Shown here piece by piece: positions 23,810 through 32,457 of a stretch of DNA of 36,161 nucleotides; within the stretch, counting starts at the first letter, position 1, and each line of letters starts with the position of its first letter. The notes below the pieces were generated by a model that saw nothing but the letters and a program-made list of their open reading frames with translations, did not search any database and had not been told where the DNA came from. Position numbers and translations under genes: made by a program. The stretch comes from Actinomycetes bacterium (lineage in GTDB: Bacteria; Actinomycetota; Acidimicrobiia; Acidimicrobiales; RAAP-2): assembly GCA_021803085.1 (NCBI GenBank), contig JAJZMD010000210.1, forward strand, positions 1-36,161, written 5' to 3'.

Positions 23810-24816
23810 TTCGTGGCGCCTTTCCCGGGTATGAAAACGCTGCCGCGCCTAGCGAGTGACTCGACGAGGCGCACATTGGCGAGTCCATCGTCCCATCCGG
23901 CGCCAACGTAGACTGACTTCTCAGCCGATGAAACACCGAAGGCCGTGACCTGAGCCGCGTAGGTATCTACCACCTCGAAGGTTTCCTCAGCCTCGGGCCC
24001 CCATAGACGGCCTCCGCCCGGCCAGCTGTCAGCGAGGCGGGCGACCCCGCCGGTGCCATAGACCTCCATTTGGCTCTCGGTCTCAGGGACCGTCGTCGAG
24101 ACCTCGACCGTGCCGAGCGTCGTACCCTGCGCGCGCTCGAACTGGATGAGGATGACCGCCAGGTCGTCGACCGGAAGGTTGAAGTGCGCGGCAGCGAGGC
24201 CTCCGCCCACCACTTCGATCTCGCCGACGAGGAAGCGCGCAAGGTCGAGGACGTGGGTGCCTAGGTCGTTCACAGCCCACCCGCCGCTTCGTCCTGGGTC
24301 CTGACGCCACGGCGTCGGGAGCGCTTCGGTCTTGATGAACTGGTGCAGGCGGAAGTACACGAGGTCGCCAAGCGCGTTCGTGCGCACCAGTTCGCGCAGT
24401 CGCTGGTGGGAAGGGTTGAAACGATGCTGGAATCCGACCGCGGTGAGGGTTCGGGCGCTCTTCGCGGCGGCAGCCATCGCCTCGGCGTCGCCGACCGACG
24501 TCGCCATCGGCTTCTCGACCAGGACGTGCTTCCCAGCCTCCAGCGCGCGCAACGCCTGCTCGCAATGCAAGTCGGTCGGAGAGGCGATCCACACCGCCCC
24601 GATGTCGTCGTCCGCGAGGAGCGCGTCGAGGTCTTTGTAGGTGCGGGGCGCACCGTGGCGCCGGGCGAAGGCTTCCGAGCTGCCATGGGAGCTTCCCGCG
24701 GCCCCCAACAACTCCCCTCCGCCGTTGCGTACCGCCGGCGCGAAGGTGTGGTCCGCCCATCCCGACGTGCCGACGAGGCCCCAGCCGAGTCGCGGATGCG
24801 TCCCTTGGTCGATCAC
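23806..24816 (-). CDS. Gfo/Idh/MocA family oxidoreductase
   Basis: 336 residues; GTG start at 24816 overlaps the upstream TGA by four bases. The N-terminal Rossmann motif is GLVGTSGWA (13-21), the catalytic Lys motif is EKP (101-103), and the active-site region after it is GGWAVNDLGTHVLDLARFL, giving the Asp and His usual in this family. Such enzymes use NAD(P) to oxidise or reduce a sugar, inositol or related polyol hydroxyl. IolG (inositol 2-dehydrogenase) belongs to the same family, but so do many others, so the substrate is open. Its place between the ThDP enzyme and the transporter genes makes it part of the same pathway. Confidence 0.9.
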   Translation of the reverse strand: MIDQGTHPRLGWGLVGTSGWADHTFAPAVRNGGGELLGAAGSSHGSSEAFARRHGAPRTYKDLDALLADDDIGAVWIASPTDLHCEQALRALEAGKHVLVEKPMATSVGDAEAMAAAAKSARTLTAVGFQHRFNPSHQRLRELVRTNALGDLVYFRLHQFIKTEALPTPWRQDPGRSGGWAVNDLGTHVLDLARFLVGEIEVVGGGLAAAHFNLPVDDLAVILIQFERAQGTTLGTVEVSTTVPETESQMEVYGTGGVARLADSWPGGGRLWGPEAEETFEVVDTYAAQVTAFGVSSAEKSVYVGAGWDDGLANVRLVESLARRGSVFIPGKGATN

Positions 24817-26801
24817 CTGCTCTCTCCTTCCGCCTTGCCGGTCTGAAGGACGGCCCTTCTGGCCGGCGCAAGGCTGCTTCGACCCCGAGTCCGTGGCGCG
24901 CGGCCGCTCCCCGGTCCCCCGTCCGAGCCATCAGGCAACGAGGGCACCGGGTGCGGCAACGGTGGCAGCTCCCAGGTCCCGCTCGCCACCGGCGCCTCGT
25001 CTCGCTCGACTGCCACGTCGAGCACCCAGGGTCGCTCCGAGGCGATCGCAGCCTTCAGCGCGTCACCGAGGTCGCGGGGGTCCTCCACCGTGGTCGCTCC
25101 CGCACCCATCGCCCGGGCCATGGCGGCGTAGTCCCCAGAGTAGAGATCACCGCTCACCTCGCGGAAATCGGTCGCGAAGACACGGTCGGCTCCGAAGTAC
25201 CCGCGTTGGATATCACGGATCGACTGGTAGCCGCGGTTGTTCCAGACCACCCACACAGCCGGCACGCCATACTCGACTGCGGTTGCGATCGGTCCGGGCC
25301 CCATGAGGAAGCAGCCGTCCCCCACGATCGCGACAACAGGACGTGTAGGCGCCGCGAGCTTCGCGCCGACAGCCCCGGCGACCCCGAAGCCCATCGCTCC
25401 GAAGCCCCAGCTGTGCACCAGTGAACCCGGCGGGTGCACCGGCCAGCGTTGGACGACCCAATTGTGGTGCACGCCCACGTCGGAGACCAAGATCCCGTCG
25501 TCACGAAGCGCGCCGCGCACCTCGGCGAGCAGCCGAGCAGGTCTGATCGGGCGGACATCAAGCTCGCTGTCGGCCGCGAGCAGCGCCTCCCACTCCGCCT
25601 TCCAGCCGGCGACTCGCCGGCGCCACGGCTCCCACGCACCAGCGAGCCGCGTGCACAGCTGCTCCCCGGGCCGTTCCACCCCGTCGCGGGCGGTCGCGGG
25701 GCGCCGAGCATCCCCAGCGCGCAGCGCGTCATGCAGCTGACGGACGAACGTGGCGGGGTGCGCGACGACGCCCACGGTCGGCGGGTAGTTGCGCCCGAGG
25801 TCCCGGCCGTCCAGCGCGACGTGGACAAGACGAGTCGGGGGGATCGCGAAGGTGAAACCCGGCAGCCACGAACTGGTCGCACGATCGTCGAAGCTCGCAC
25901 CCAGCGCGATGATGACATCGGCTGTTGCGGCTGCCCGGTTCGCGGCCAGGGTGCCGTTCCGGCCAGTCTCGCCGGCGCTCGTGCCGAGGCGAGGGTCGAT
26001 GCAACCTTTACCGTCGGGCGTCCAGGCAACCGGGATCTCGAGCTCGCCGACGAGGTCGGCCAAGGCGCCGGTCGCGCCGCATGCCTCGACCGCGCGGCCC
26101 GAGACGATCAAAGGGCGTTGCGCGCCGGCGAGGATCTCGACGATCTGGGCCAAATCGTCACCGGACACCGCAGCCCTTGCGGGCACCGGTGGATGCCAGA
26201 GCTCGGCCTCGGCTTCGGGCCCGAGCTCTTCGACGAAGACGTCCAGAGGCACGTCGAGGTGCACGGGCCCAGGTGCGTTCCCGGCCATTGCGGCAAAGGA
26301 CTCTCGGAGTGCGACGGGAAGCTGCTCGACGCGAGTCGCCTGGAAGGAGCGCTTCACGTAGGGCCGGACCACGCTCGGGAAGTCGGCCTGGTAGTGGTAG
26401 CCGGACTCCTGGAAGGGGGCTCGGTTGAACTGGCCCGAGGGGATGTTACCGGTGACGGCGAGGAAGGCGGAAGAGTCGATCAGCGCGTTGGCGAGGGCAA
26501 TCGGGAGGTTGGCCGAGCCCGGTCCGCAGGACGTCAGGGTGACGGCAGGCCGCTTCGCTACCCGGAAGAACGCGTCCGCCATGAAGCCCGCGGCCGCTTC
26601 ATGGTGAACCGAGACGACCGAGATGGCGTCTTGGCGATCAACCAGCGCGTCCAACATGCCGACATTCCCATGGCCGCAGAGGGTGAAGACGTACGGCACG
26701 CCCTCCTCGATGAGGTAGTCGGCGATCACCGCCGCGCCACTGCGCCTCCCACCGGACCGCGATGATCCCTGAACCGTGCGGTCGTCGTGGCTGTGTTGCA
26801 T
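24813..26801 (-). CDS. thiamine diphosphate-dependent enzyme, acetolactate-synthase-like
   Basis: 662 residues from ATG 26801, the first start after a clear promoter; an open frame up to 26918 would cross that promoter. The ThDP-activating Glu is in VHHEAAAGF (Glu 68), the central domain is of the flavin/structural type (LIVSGRAVEACGATGALADL), and the C-terminal ThDP/Mg motif starts GDGCFLM (about 494) and ends WNN about 28 residues later, as expected for GDG-x(24-27)-NN. The family contains acetolactate synthase, 2-keto acid decarboxylases, sulfoacetaldehyde acetyltransferase, oxalyl-CoA decarboxylase and the IolD hydrolase. GHGNVGMLDAL resembles IolD at one point only. Carboligation, decarboxylation or ring/chain cleavage are all possible. 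As first gene of the operon it is probably the pathway's C-C bond enzyme. The last 40 residues are low-complexity. Confidence 0.88.
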   Translation of the reverse strand: MQHSHDDRTVQGSSRSGGRRSGAAVIADYLIEEGVPYVFTLCGHGNVGMLDALVDRQDAISVVSVHHEAAAGFMADAFFRVAKRPAVTLTSCGPGSANLPIALANALIDSSAFLAVTGNIPSGQFNRAPFQESGYHYQADFPSVVRPYVKRSFQATRVEQLPVALRESFAAMAGNAPGPVHLDVPLDVFVEELGPEAEAELWHPPVPARAAVSGDDLAQIVEILAGAQRPLIVSGRAVEACGATGALADLVGELEIPVAWTPDGKGCIDPRLGTSAGETGRNGTLAANRAAATADVIIALGASFDDRATSSWLPGFTFAIPPTRLVHVALDGRDLGRNYPPTVGVVAHPATFVRQLHDALRAGDARRPATARDGVERPGEQLCTRLAGAWEPWRRRVAGWKAEWEALLAADSELDVRPIRPARLLAEVRGALRDDGILVSDVGVHHNWVVQRWPVHPPGSLVHSWGFGAMGFGVAGAVGAKLAAPTRPVVAIVGDGCFLMGPGPIATAVEYGVPAVWVVWNNRGYQSIRDIQRGYFGADRVFATDFREVSGDLYSGDYAAMARAMGAGATTVEDPRDLGDALKAAIASERPWVLDVAVERDEAPVASGTWELPPLPHPVPSLPDGSDGGPGSGRAPRTRGRSSLAPARRAVLQTGKAEGESR

Positions 26802-26811
26802 CTTGAGCAAC
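26795..26811. promoter_or_regulatory. inverted repeat at the ThDP-enzyme start, candidate operator
   Basis: GTTGC-(7 bp)-GCAAC is centred on the start codon of the ThDP-enzyme gene and about 20 bp downstream of the predicted transcription start. It is a plausible site for the IclR-family protein of the cluster; that link is inferred and IclR sites vary widely. Confidence 0.35.
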
Positions 26812-26831
26812 GGACTTGCGTCCACCGCGAC

Positions 26832-26860
26832 AGTATGTGACAATGACACGGCGACGTCAA
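26832..26860 (-). promoter_or_regulatory. sigma70-type promoter of the leftward operon
   Basis: On the minus strand TTGACG (26860-26855), a 17-bp spacer and CATACT (26837-26832) form a near-consensus -35/-10 pair. Transcription would begin near 26825, leaving a leader of about 24 bases before ATG 26801. The spacer contains TGTCA and TTGTCA direct repeats that could bind a regulator. The rightward arm must start from the same 190-bp region. Confidence 0.65.
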
Positions 26861-26987
26861 GGGTGCGGACTGCCCACCGCCCAGGTGAGCGCGTCTCGGT
26901 CGACGAGCGCAGAGCCATTCCAAGATGTCACGGCGAGGCAGCGCCCGAGCACCGAGGGTCACCACGGGTGAGGAAAGCGAGGCGAGC

Positions 26988-28451
26988 GTGGCTTCCAGGC
27001 CAAGCGGACTGCTCATCGGAGGAGAGTGGCTCGAAGAGGGCGAGCTCGCCCCGGTCCTGGACAAGTACGCGGGTACCCCTGTCGCGGAAGTTCGCCACGC
27101 GTCGCCTGCGCATGTCGAACGTGCCGTGGCTGCAGCAGCCGCCCACGCGGCGGGACACCCCCTGGACCCGCGCGGGCGAAGCGACGTCCTGTGCGCCGCG
27201 GCGCAACGGCTGATGGACAGGAAGGACGAGGTCGTCGCCGATTACGTCGCGGAGACGGGCTTCACGCAGACCGATGCAGAGACCGAGCTCGCCCGCACGG
27301 TCGAGACGCTCACGCTGTGCGCGGGAGAGGCGTTGCGGCTTACCGGAGAAGTCGTGCCGCTCGCCGCCGCGCCAGGTAGCGAGACCCGTCTGTGCTTCAC
27401 CGTGCGGGTCCCGGTGGGAGTCGTCGGTGCGATCGCTCCATTCAACGCGCCCCTCAACACCGTCGCACACAAGATCGGCCCCGCGCTCGCCGCCGGCAAT
27501 CCCGTCGTCTTGAAACCCGCCCTTATGACGCCGCTCTCGTCGATCCACCTCTGCGCCGCGCTCCTCGACGCCGGTCTCCCCGGACCGTACCTCAGTCTTG
27601 TGGTCGGTCCAGGGTCGAAGACCGGGCAGAGCCTCGTCGAGGACCGCCGGGTGCGCTACTTCACCTTCACCGGTTCGACGCAGGTCGGACTGCAGATCAA
27701 ACAGCGGTCGGGGATCGCGAAGACCCACCTCGAGCTGGGGGGAAACTGCGCCACCATTGTCTGCGAGGATGCCGATCTGTCGCTCGCGGCGGAGCTGCTG
27801 GTGCGTGGGGGATACCGCAAAGCTGGTCAGGTGTGTACCTCGGTGCAGCGCGTGCTCGTGGTCGAGGATGTCGCAGACGAGCTGGAGGGGCTGGTCGCCG
27901 AGCGGGTGCGAGCGCTCGCAGTCGGCAACCCTCACCTCCCTGGTACTCAGGTCGGTCCAATGATCTCCGAACCTGAGCGAGTACGCGCTGCCCGCATGGT
28001 CCGTCAGGCGGTAGGGGTCGGCGCGAGACTCGTGACCGGAGGAGACGGAGACGGACCGCTGCTTGCGCCAACGCTGCTCGCCGACGTGCCCGATGACGCC
28101 GAGCTCATGAGCGACGAGATCTTCGCGCCGGTGATCGCGATGCGCCGTGTCGCTGATCTCGCCGACGGCGTCAAGCTGGCGAACGCGACTCGCTACGGCC
28201 TGCAGGCGGGTGTGTTCACCCAGGACCTCGACCGGGCGCTGTGGGCCGCCGTGCACCTGGACGTCGGCGGGGTCATGGTCAACGATACCTCGAGCTACCA
28301 CGCCGACCTGATGCCGTACGGAGGACGTCGTGACAGCGGCTACGGACTCGAAGGGCCCCGCTACGCAGTCATGGACATGACCGACCCGCGAACGATCGTG
28401 ATCAACCGCCGCAAGCCCCCTGGCGCCGAAGACCGCCCCCGAGGAGGCTGA
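26988..28451 (+). CDS. NAD(P)-dependent aldehyde dehydrogenase (first of two)
   Basis: 487 residues from GTG 26988, which has GAGG five bases upstream. The ATG at 26925 would add 21 low-complexity residues and lacks a ribosome-binding site. ALDH motifs are IAPFNAPLN with the oxyanion Asn, KPA(L)MTP, FTGSTQVG, the general-base Glu in HLELGG, and the catalytic Cys 283 in GQVCTS. EIFAPVIA and the C-terminal SGYGLEGPRY motif complete the fold. Closest groups are succinate-semialdehyde, lactaldehyde or glycolaldehyde dehydrogenases, not the CoA-acylating MMSDH type as far as I can tell. It opens the rightward arm and probably oxidises an aldehyde produced by the ThDP enzyme. Confidence 0.9.
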   Translation: MASRPSGLLIGGEWLEEGELAPVLDKYAGTPVAEVRHASPAHVERAVAAAAAHAAGHPLDPRGRSDVLCAAAQRLMDRKDEVVADYVAETGFTQTDAETELARTVETLTLCAGEALRLTGEVVPLAAAPGSETRLCFTVRVPVGVVGAIAPFNAPLNTVAHKIGPALAAGNPVVLKPALMTPLSSIHLCAALLDAGLPGPYLSLVVGPGSKTGQSLVEDRRVRYFTFTGSTQVGLQIKQRSGIAKTHLELGGNCATIVCEDADLSLAAELLVRGGYRKAGQVCTSVQRVLVVEDVADELEGLVAERVRALAVGNPHLPGTQVGPMISEPERVRAARMVRQAVGVGARLVTGGDGDGPLLAPTLLADVPDDAELMSDEIFAPVIAMRRVADLADGVKLANATRYGLQAGVFTQDLDRALWAAVHLDVGGVMVNDTSSYHADLMPYGGRRDSGYGLEGPRYAVMDMTDPRTIVINRRKPPGAEDRPRGG

Positions 28452-28514
28452 TGCCGGCCCTTCCCGCCCGGGAACCTGTCGGTTGGACAACAAGAGGAGG
28501 ATGAGGAGACCAGG

Positions 28515-28955
28515 ATGACCAGGCGCAAGATGGTCCGGAGGTTAGAAGAGTACGAGTGGGTCGACCTCGCGGGGCACCGAGACGCGGCGCTCACGAAGCT
28601 CCTCGTCACCAAGGAGGAGTGCGGCGCGGAGAACATCGACTTCTTCGTCTCGAGCTACGCACCCAAAGCGTATGCCGAGGAACATGTCCATGATCGCTCC
28701 GAGGAGATCTTCTACTTCACGAGAGGATCCGGGCTGTTCGTTCTCGACGGGGAGCGCTTCATCGTGCAGGCCGGCACCGTGATCTTCGTGCCGCCTGGCA
28801 CGAAGCACGGCATCTACAACACCGGCATGGAAGACCTGGTTTTCGTGGTCTGCTCCTCGCCACCTGAGCCCGAATTCCACCAGGAGTACGCGAGCTACTT
28901 CCACGCAACCACGGCCACCTCCTCGACTCCGAGGGATGTTGGGGCCGAGCCGTGA
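28515..28955 (+). CDS. cupin-domain protein
   Basis: 146 residues, with AGGAG and a long purine tract before ATG 28515. A single cupin barrel. Motif 1 reads HVHDRSEEIFYFTRGSG (near residues 57-73) with the usual two His and Glu metal ligands; motif 2 is PPGTKHGIYNTG (near 95), giving the last His. All four ligand positions seem to be filled, so it should bind a metal. Small cupins of this type act as isomerases, lactonases, dioxygenases or sugar-binding accessory proteins in catabolic clusters. The specific reaction cannot be read from the sequence. Its stop overlaps the start of the next gene by GTGA. Confidence 0.85.
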   Translation: MTRRKMVRRLEEYEWVDLAGHRDAALTKLLVTKEECGAENIDFFVSSYAPKAYAEEHVHDRSEEIFYFTRGSGLFVLDGERFIVQAGTVIFVPPGTKHGIYNTGMEDLVFVVCSSPPEPEFHQEYASYFHATTATSSTPRDVGAEP

Positions 28956-30496
28956 GCGCGACCACAGCGGACGCGCGCTCCCAGTCGGCGACTCGGGGAG
29001 GATGGACGCCGAACCCTCGTGTGGCCACCTTCCTGGCAGAGCCCCACGGCCTGTGGATCGACGACGAGGAGCGGCAGGCGTCCCGGGGGACGATCCCGCC
29101 GCGTGTCCTCGACGTGGTGAACCCCGCGACCGGCGAACCGCTCGCCACGGTCGCGGCAGCGAGCGGTTCCGACGTGGACGACGCGGTGGCGGCAGCTCGG
29201 GGAGCCGTCGCCGCAGGGACGTGGGCCCGGATGGCCCCTGAAGGGCGAGAGGAGGTCCTCCGGCGACTCGCCCAGCTCGTCGACGACCATACCGAGGAGC
29301 TCGCACAGCTCGACTGCCTTGACAACGGGATGCCGCTCGCCAGCGCCCGCGAGGAGGTAGCGGGCGCCGCCGCGCACCTTCGCTACTTCGCCGGGTGGTG
29401 CGGCAAGCTCCACGGCGAGACGATCACGCCATACCGCACCCAGAATCATTTCGTCTACACCGAGCGCGAGCCGCTCGGGGTCGTCGCGGCGATCACCGCC
29501 TGGAACTTCCCCCTCGACAATGCGGTGTGGAAGCTCGGCGCACCGCTCGCATGCGGCAACTCAGTCGTCTTGAAGCCCGCCGAGGAGACGCCCCTGAGCG
29601 CCTTGTACCTCGCTCGGCTGAGTGCGGACGCAGGACTGCCCAAGGGAGTCTTCTCGGTCGTGACCGGCACGGGTGAGGAGGCAGGAGCTGCGCTGAGTGG
29701 CCATGTCGACGTGGACAAGGTGGCCTTCACCGGCTCGACGCAGACGGGGCGAGAGGTCGTCCGGGCCTCGGCGGTCAACCTGAAGCGCGTCACCCTCGAG
29801 CTCGGCGGGAAGTCGCCCTCGATCGTGCTGGCCGATGCGGACCTCGACCGGCACCTGGAGCAAATCGTGCGCGCGGTCATGCACAACTCCGGCCAAGTCT
29901 GCTCCGCCGGCTCGAGGGTTTTCGTCCAACGCCCGATCGCCGGCGATGTCGCAGCAGGTGCCAAGGAGGCTGCGGCACGCCTTCGGGTCGGGCCTGGGTG
30001 GCTTCCCACGACCGACCTCGGACCGCTCGTCTCCGCTCCGCAACTGGACCGCGTGCTCGGGTTCATCAGCGCCGGCTCCGCCGACGGCGCCGAGCTCGTG
30101 GCGGGCGGACAGCGGCTCGGCGCCGAGCTCGCCGGGGGCTATTTCGTCGAGCCGACCGTCTTCGCCGCCGTGCGCGACGACATGCCCATCGCCCGAGACG
30201 AGATCTTCGGGCCGGTACTGTCGATCCTGCCCTTCGACGACCTGGATGAAGTGGTGGCTCGTGCCAACGCGTCCGTCTACGGACTTGCAGCGGGAGTGTG
30301 GACGCGTGACATAGGTGCCGCGCACGACCTCGCAAGACGACTGGCAGCCGGGACCGTATGGGTCAACTGCTACAACCGCTTCGATCCCGCGATCCCCTTC
30401 GGCGGCTACCGCCAAAGTGGCTACGGTCGGGAGCTCGGGGAGGCAGCGCTCGACGAGTACACCCAGCGCAAGAGCGTATGGATCGGCCTGCCGTGA
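28952..30496 (+). CDS. NAD(P)-dependent aldehyde dehydrogenase (second of two)
   Basis: 514 residues from GTG 28952, overlapping the cupin stop by four bases. Motifs are ITAWNFPLDN (oxyanion Asn), LKPAEETPLSAL, FTGSTQTGR, LELGGKSP with the general-base Glu, Cys 317 in GQVCSAGSR, EIFGPVLSI and the C-terminal GGYRQSGYGRELGEAAL. This is the betaine-aldehyde/phenylacetaldehyde dehydrogenase-like branch, clearly different from the first ALDH of the cluster, so two aldehydes (or two steps) are likely. The N-terminal 50 residues are longer than usual. Its own stop overlaps the isomerase start by GTGA. Confidence 0.92.
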   Translation: MSATTADARSQSATRGGWTPNPRVATFLAEPHGLWIDDEERQASRGTIPPRVLDVVNPATGEPLATVAAASGSDVDDAVAAARGAVAAGTWARMAPEGREEVLRRLAQLVDDHTEELAQLDCLDNGMPLASAREEVAGAAAHLRYFAGWCGKLHGETITPYRTQNHFVYTEREPLGVVAAITAWNFPLDNAVWKLGAPLACGNSVVLKPAEETPLSALYLARLSADAGLPKGVFSVVTGTGEEAGAALSGHVDVDKVAFTGSTQTGREVVRASAVNLKRVTLELGGKSPSIVLADADLDRHLEQIVRAVMHNSGQVCSAGSRVFVQRPIAGDVAAGAKEAAARLRVGPGWLPTTDLGPLVSAPQLDRVLGFISAGSADGAELVAGGQRLGAELAGGYFVEPTVFAAVRDDMPIARDEIFGPVLSILPFDDLDEVVARANASVYGLAAGVWTRDIGAAHDLARRLAAGTVWVNCYNRFDPAIPFGGYRQSGYGRELGEAALDEYTQRKSVWIGLP

Positions 30497-31428
30497 GTAA
30501 CGACATGCAGCGCCCAGTGGACGGCCCGGACCGCCCGCTCGGCGCTGCGACCTATACCTTCCTCTACGAGGGAAGCCTCGAGCAGGCGCTGAGAAGCCTC
30601 GCCGAGGAAGGCATCGGCATGATCGAGCTCACCGTTGCGCCACCTCATGTCGACGGGTGCACGATGCCCACCGAAGACTGCCGCCGCCTCCGTCGTGTGC
30701 TTCGCGAGCTCGGCCTACACGCGGTCTCTCTCAACCCGACGTACCTCGACCTGAATTTGGTGAGCCTGAACACTCGCTTCCGGCAAGAGAGCACTCGCCA
30801 GCTCGAGGAGGCGCTGCGGTTGTGCCATGACCTCGAGATCGGCATGCTCGTCCTCTTCGCCGGGCGTCGGCACCCCCTCGCGCCGGCGCCCCGCGCGCTC
30901 GTGGAACCCGTCCTCCTGGAGCAGCTCGCCCACCTCTGCGACGTCGCCGAGCCGCTCGGGGTCACGATCGGTCTCGAGAACGGCCCGACGCTCGTCCTCG
31001 ACCGCGGCGCCGAGGTGGCCGACGCCTGCCGGGCCCTCGGGCGCCGCGGGCTTCGTGCGGTGATCGACGTGGCCAACGCGCAGATGGTCGAGGAACCGGC
31101 ACGTGCGTTGGCAGCTGCCGCGCCGTACCTCGCGCTCGTACACCTCTCGGACACCACCCGGGCCCGATGGGCGCATGCGCCCATCGGCGAAGGCGACGTG
31201 GACTTCGGTGCCGTCGCGGCGGCCCTCGAGTCGCTCGGGTACCGCGGGCCTACGATCATGGAGATTGTGGACCTGACGTGTCCCCTCCAGGCGATGGTGA
31301 CGTCCGCAGCGCTCCTCGCCCGTCTCGGCTGGGGTACGATCTCGCCGATGCCGGTCAGCCTTCCAGGAGCCACTGGCGCGTCTGCCGACGGCCCCATGAC
31401 GAACGCCGAGAGCCAGAAGCGCGCGTGA
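30493..31428 (+). CDS. sugar phosphate isomerase/epimerase-like TIM barrel
   Basis: 311 residues from GTG 30493 (GTGA overlap with the second ALDH). It belongs to the xylose-isomerase-like TIM-barrel family that includes IolE, IolH and hydroxypyruvate isomerase. Signs are the first strand LGAATYTFLYE, GIGMIELTVAPPH, LVLFAGRR after helix 4, the metal-ligand Glu in GVTIGLENGP, the strand AVIDVANAQMV with Asp, LVHLSDTTRARWAHAPIGEGDVDF with His and Asp, and the final Glu in PTIMEIVD. The Glu/Asp/His/Glu metal set appears complete. It would isomerise, epimerise or dehydrate a keto-sugar or cyclitol intermediate. The C-terminal 25 residues are polar and variable. Confidence 0.88.
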   Translation: MSNDMQRPVDGPDRPLGAATYTFLYEGSLEQALRSLAEEGIGMIELTVAPPHVDGCTMPTEDCRRLRRVLRELGLHAVSLNPTYLDLNLVSLNTRFRQESTRQLEEALRLCHDLEIGMLVLFAGRRHPLAPAPRALVEPVLLEQLAHLCDVAEPLGVTIGLENGPTLVLDRGAEVADACRALGRRGLRAVIDVANAQMVEEPARALAAAAPYLALVHLSDTTRARWAHAPIGEGDVDFGAVAAALESLGYRGPTIMEIVDLTCPLQAMVTSAALLARLGWGTISPMPVSLPGATGASADGPMTNAESQKRA

Positions 31429-32288
31429 GCCCGGACTCGCCCGGGAGCGCTGCGAGCGACGGGCGAGCGCTCAACCTCGTGCGACGCGCCGGGCGCGAGG
31501 AGTCGACTCCGCTCGTCCAGAGCCTGGTGCACGGCCTCCAGATCCTCGACCTGTTCAGTGAGGCCCGTCCGGTGATCGGTATCGGAGAGATGGCCCGGGC
31601 ACTCGGCGTTCACCGGAGCACGACCTCCCGCCTCGCGGCGACGCTCGCTGCCTACGGCTACCTCGAGCGCACCGGCGAGCCTGGGCACTACTGCCTCGCC
31701 GAGCGGCTCTTCCGCCTCGGTCAGCTCGCCACGCCCGAAGCGGACCTTCGGGTCGTTGCCGCGAAGGAGCTCGGCGAGCTCGTCGAGCGTGTGGGGGAGA
31801 CGGCGCACGCCGGAGTGCTCTACGGCCGTGAGGTCACGAGCATCCTCGTCATCGACGGCTGGCGGCCGCTGCGACTGCACGGCCAAGTGGGGAAGCGCTC
31901 TCCCGCACACTGCAGCAGCCTGGGAAAAGCGCTGCTTGCATGGTTGAGCCCCTCACGCCTCGCTGAGATCTACGCGGGCGGCAGGCTGGACACGTGCACG
32001 CCCTACTCGATTCGGACGCTTGCTGCGTTACGCGCCGAGCTCGCGGCCACGAAGGCACGTGGGTACGCGCTGGACGACCAAGAACTCGAGATCGGGCTGC
32101 GCTGCGTTGGCGCTCCCATCCTCGACACCTCTGGTGAGTCCGTCGCGTCGGTGTCCGTATCTGGGCCGCTCTCACGGATGCAGGGCGATCTCCTTCACGA
32201 GCTCATCGAGGAGATCCCTGAGGTCGCAACGCGGATCTCCGACCGCCTGGCGGCTGCGCGCCATGCGCTCGCGCCCGCCACCCGATGA
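31425..32288 (+). CDS. IclR family transcriptional regulator
   Basis: 287 residues from GTG 31425 (GTGA overlap with the isomerase). The N-terminal winged helix reads SLVHGLQILDLFSE, IGEMARALGVHRSTTSRLAA (recognition helix) and YGYLERTGEPGHYCLAERLF. The C-terminal IclR effector domain has the familiar GKRSPAHCSSLGKALLAWL and GYALDDQELEIGLRCVGAPI segments. IclR proteins bind a small metabolite in this domain and repress or activate adjacent catabolic operons. As the last gene of the rightward arm it would be made together with the enzymes, giving feedback control over the divergent promoter near 26.8 kb. Confidence 0.93.
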   Translation: MSPDSPGSAASDGRALNLVRRAGREESTPLVQSLVHGLQILDLFSEARPVIGIGEMARALGVHRSTTSRLAATLAAYGYLERTGEPGHYCLAERLFRLGQLATPEADLRVVAAKELGELVERVGETAHAGVLYGREVTSILVIDGWRPLRLHGQVGKRSPAHCSSLGKALLAWLSPSRLAEIYAGGRLDTCTPYSIRTLAALRAELAATKARGYALDDQELEIGLRCVGAPILDTSGESVASVSVSGPLSRMQGDLLHELIEEIPEVATRISDRLAAARHALAPATR

Positions 32289-32426
32289 GCCGCACGCCCG
32301 CCTGAGCACCGCCGTCAAGCGCCGTTCCCCCAGAGACCAGGGCACCGGTGAAGAAGAGTGGTCGCCTTCCTCCCCGGCGAAGGACGTCGACAGCTCGTCC
32401 AGAACAGACCTCGCTAGGGAGCTCTG

Positions 32427-32441
32427 GCCGGCGAAGCCGGC
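32427..32441. terminator. hairpin after the IclR gene
   Basis: GCCGGC-gaa-GCCGGC, 138 bp after the IclR stop. There is no T-run, so it is a weak terminator candidate. Confidence 0.3.
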
Positions 32442-32457
32442 ACAGTTGAGTCAAGTT

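Noticed and set aside
24813-26801. IolD (inositol pathway ThDP hydrolase)
   Set aside because: Only a short N-terminal stretch (GHGNV) resembles IolD; the rest follows the general acetolactate-synthase layout and IolB, IolC are absent, so no symbol was given.
26928-28493. 521-codon minus-strand frame antisense to the first ALDH
   Set aside because: The ALDH on the plus strand has all catalytic motifs; the antisense text does not.
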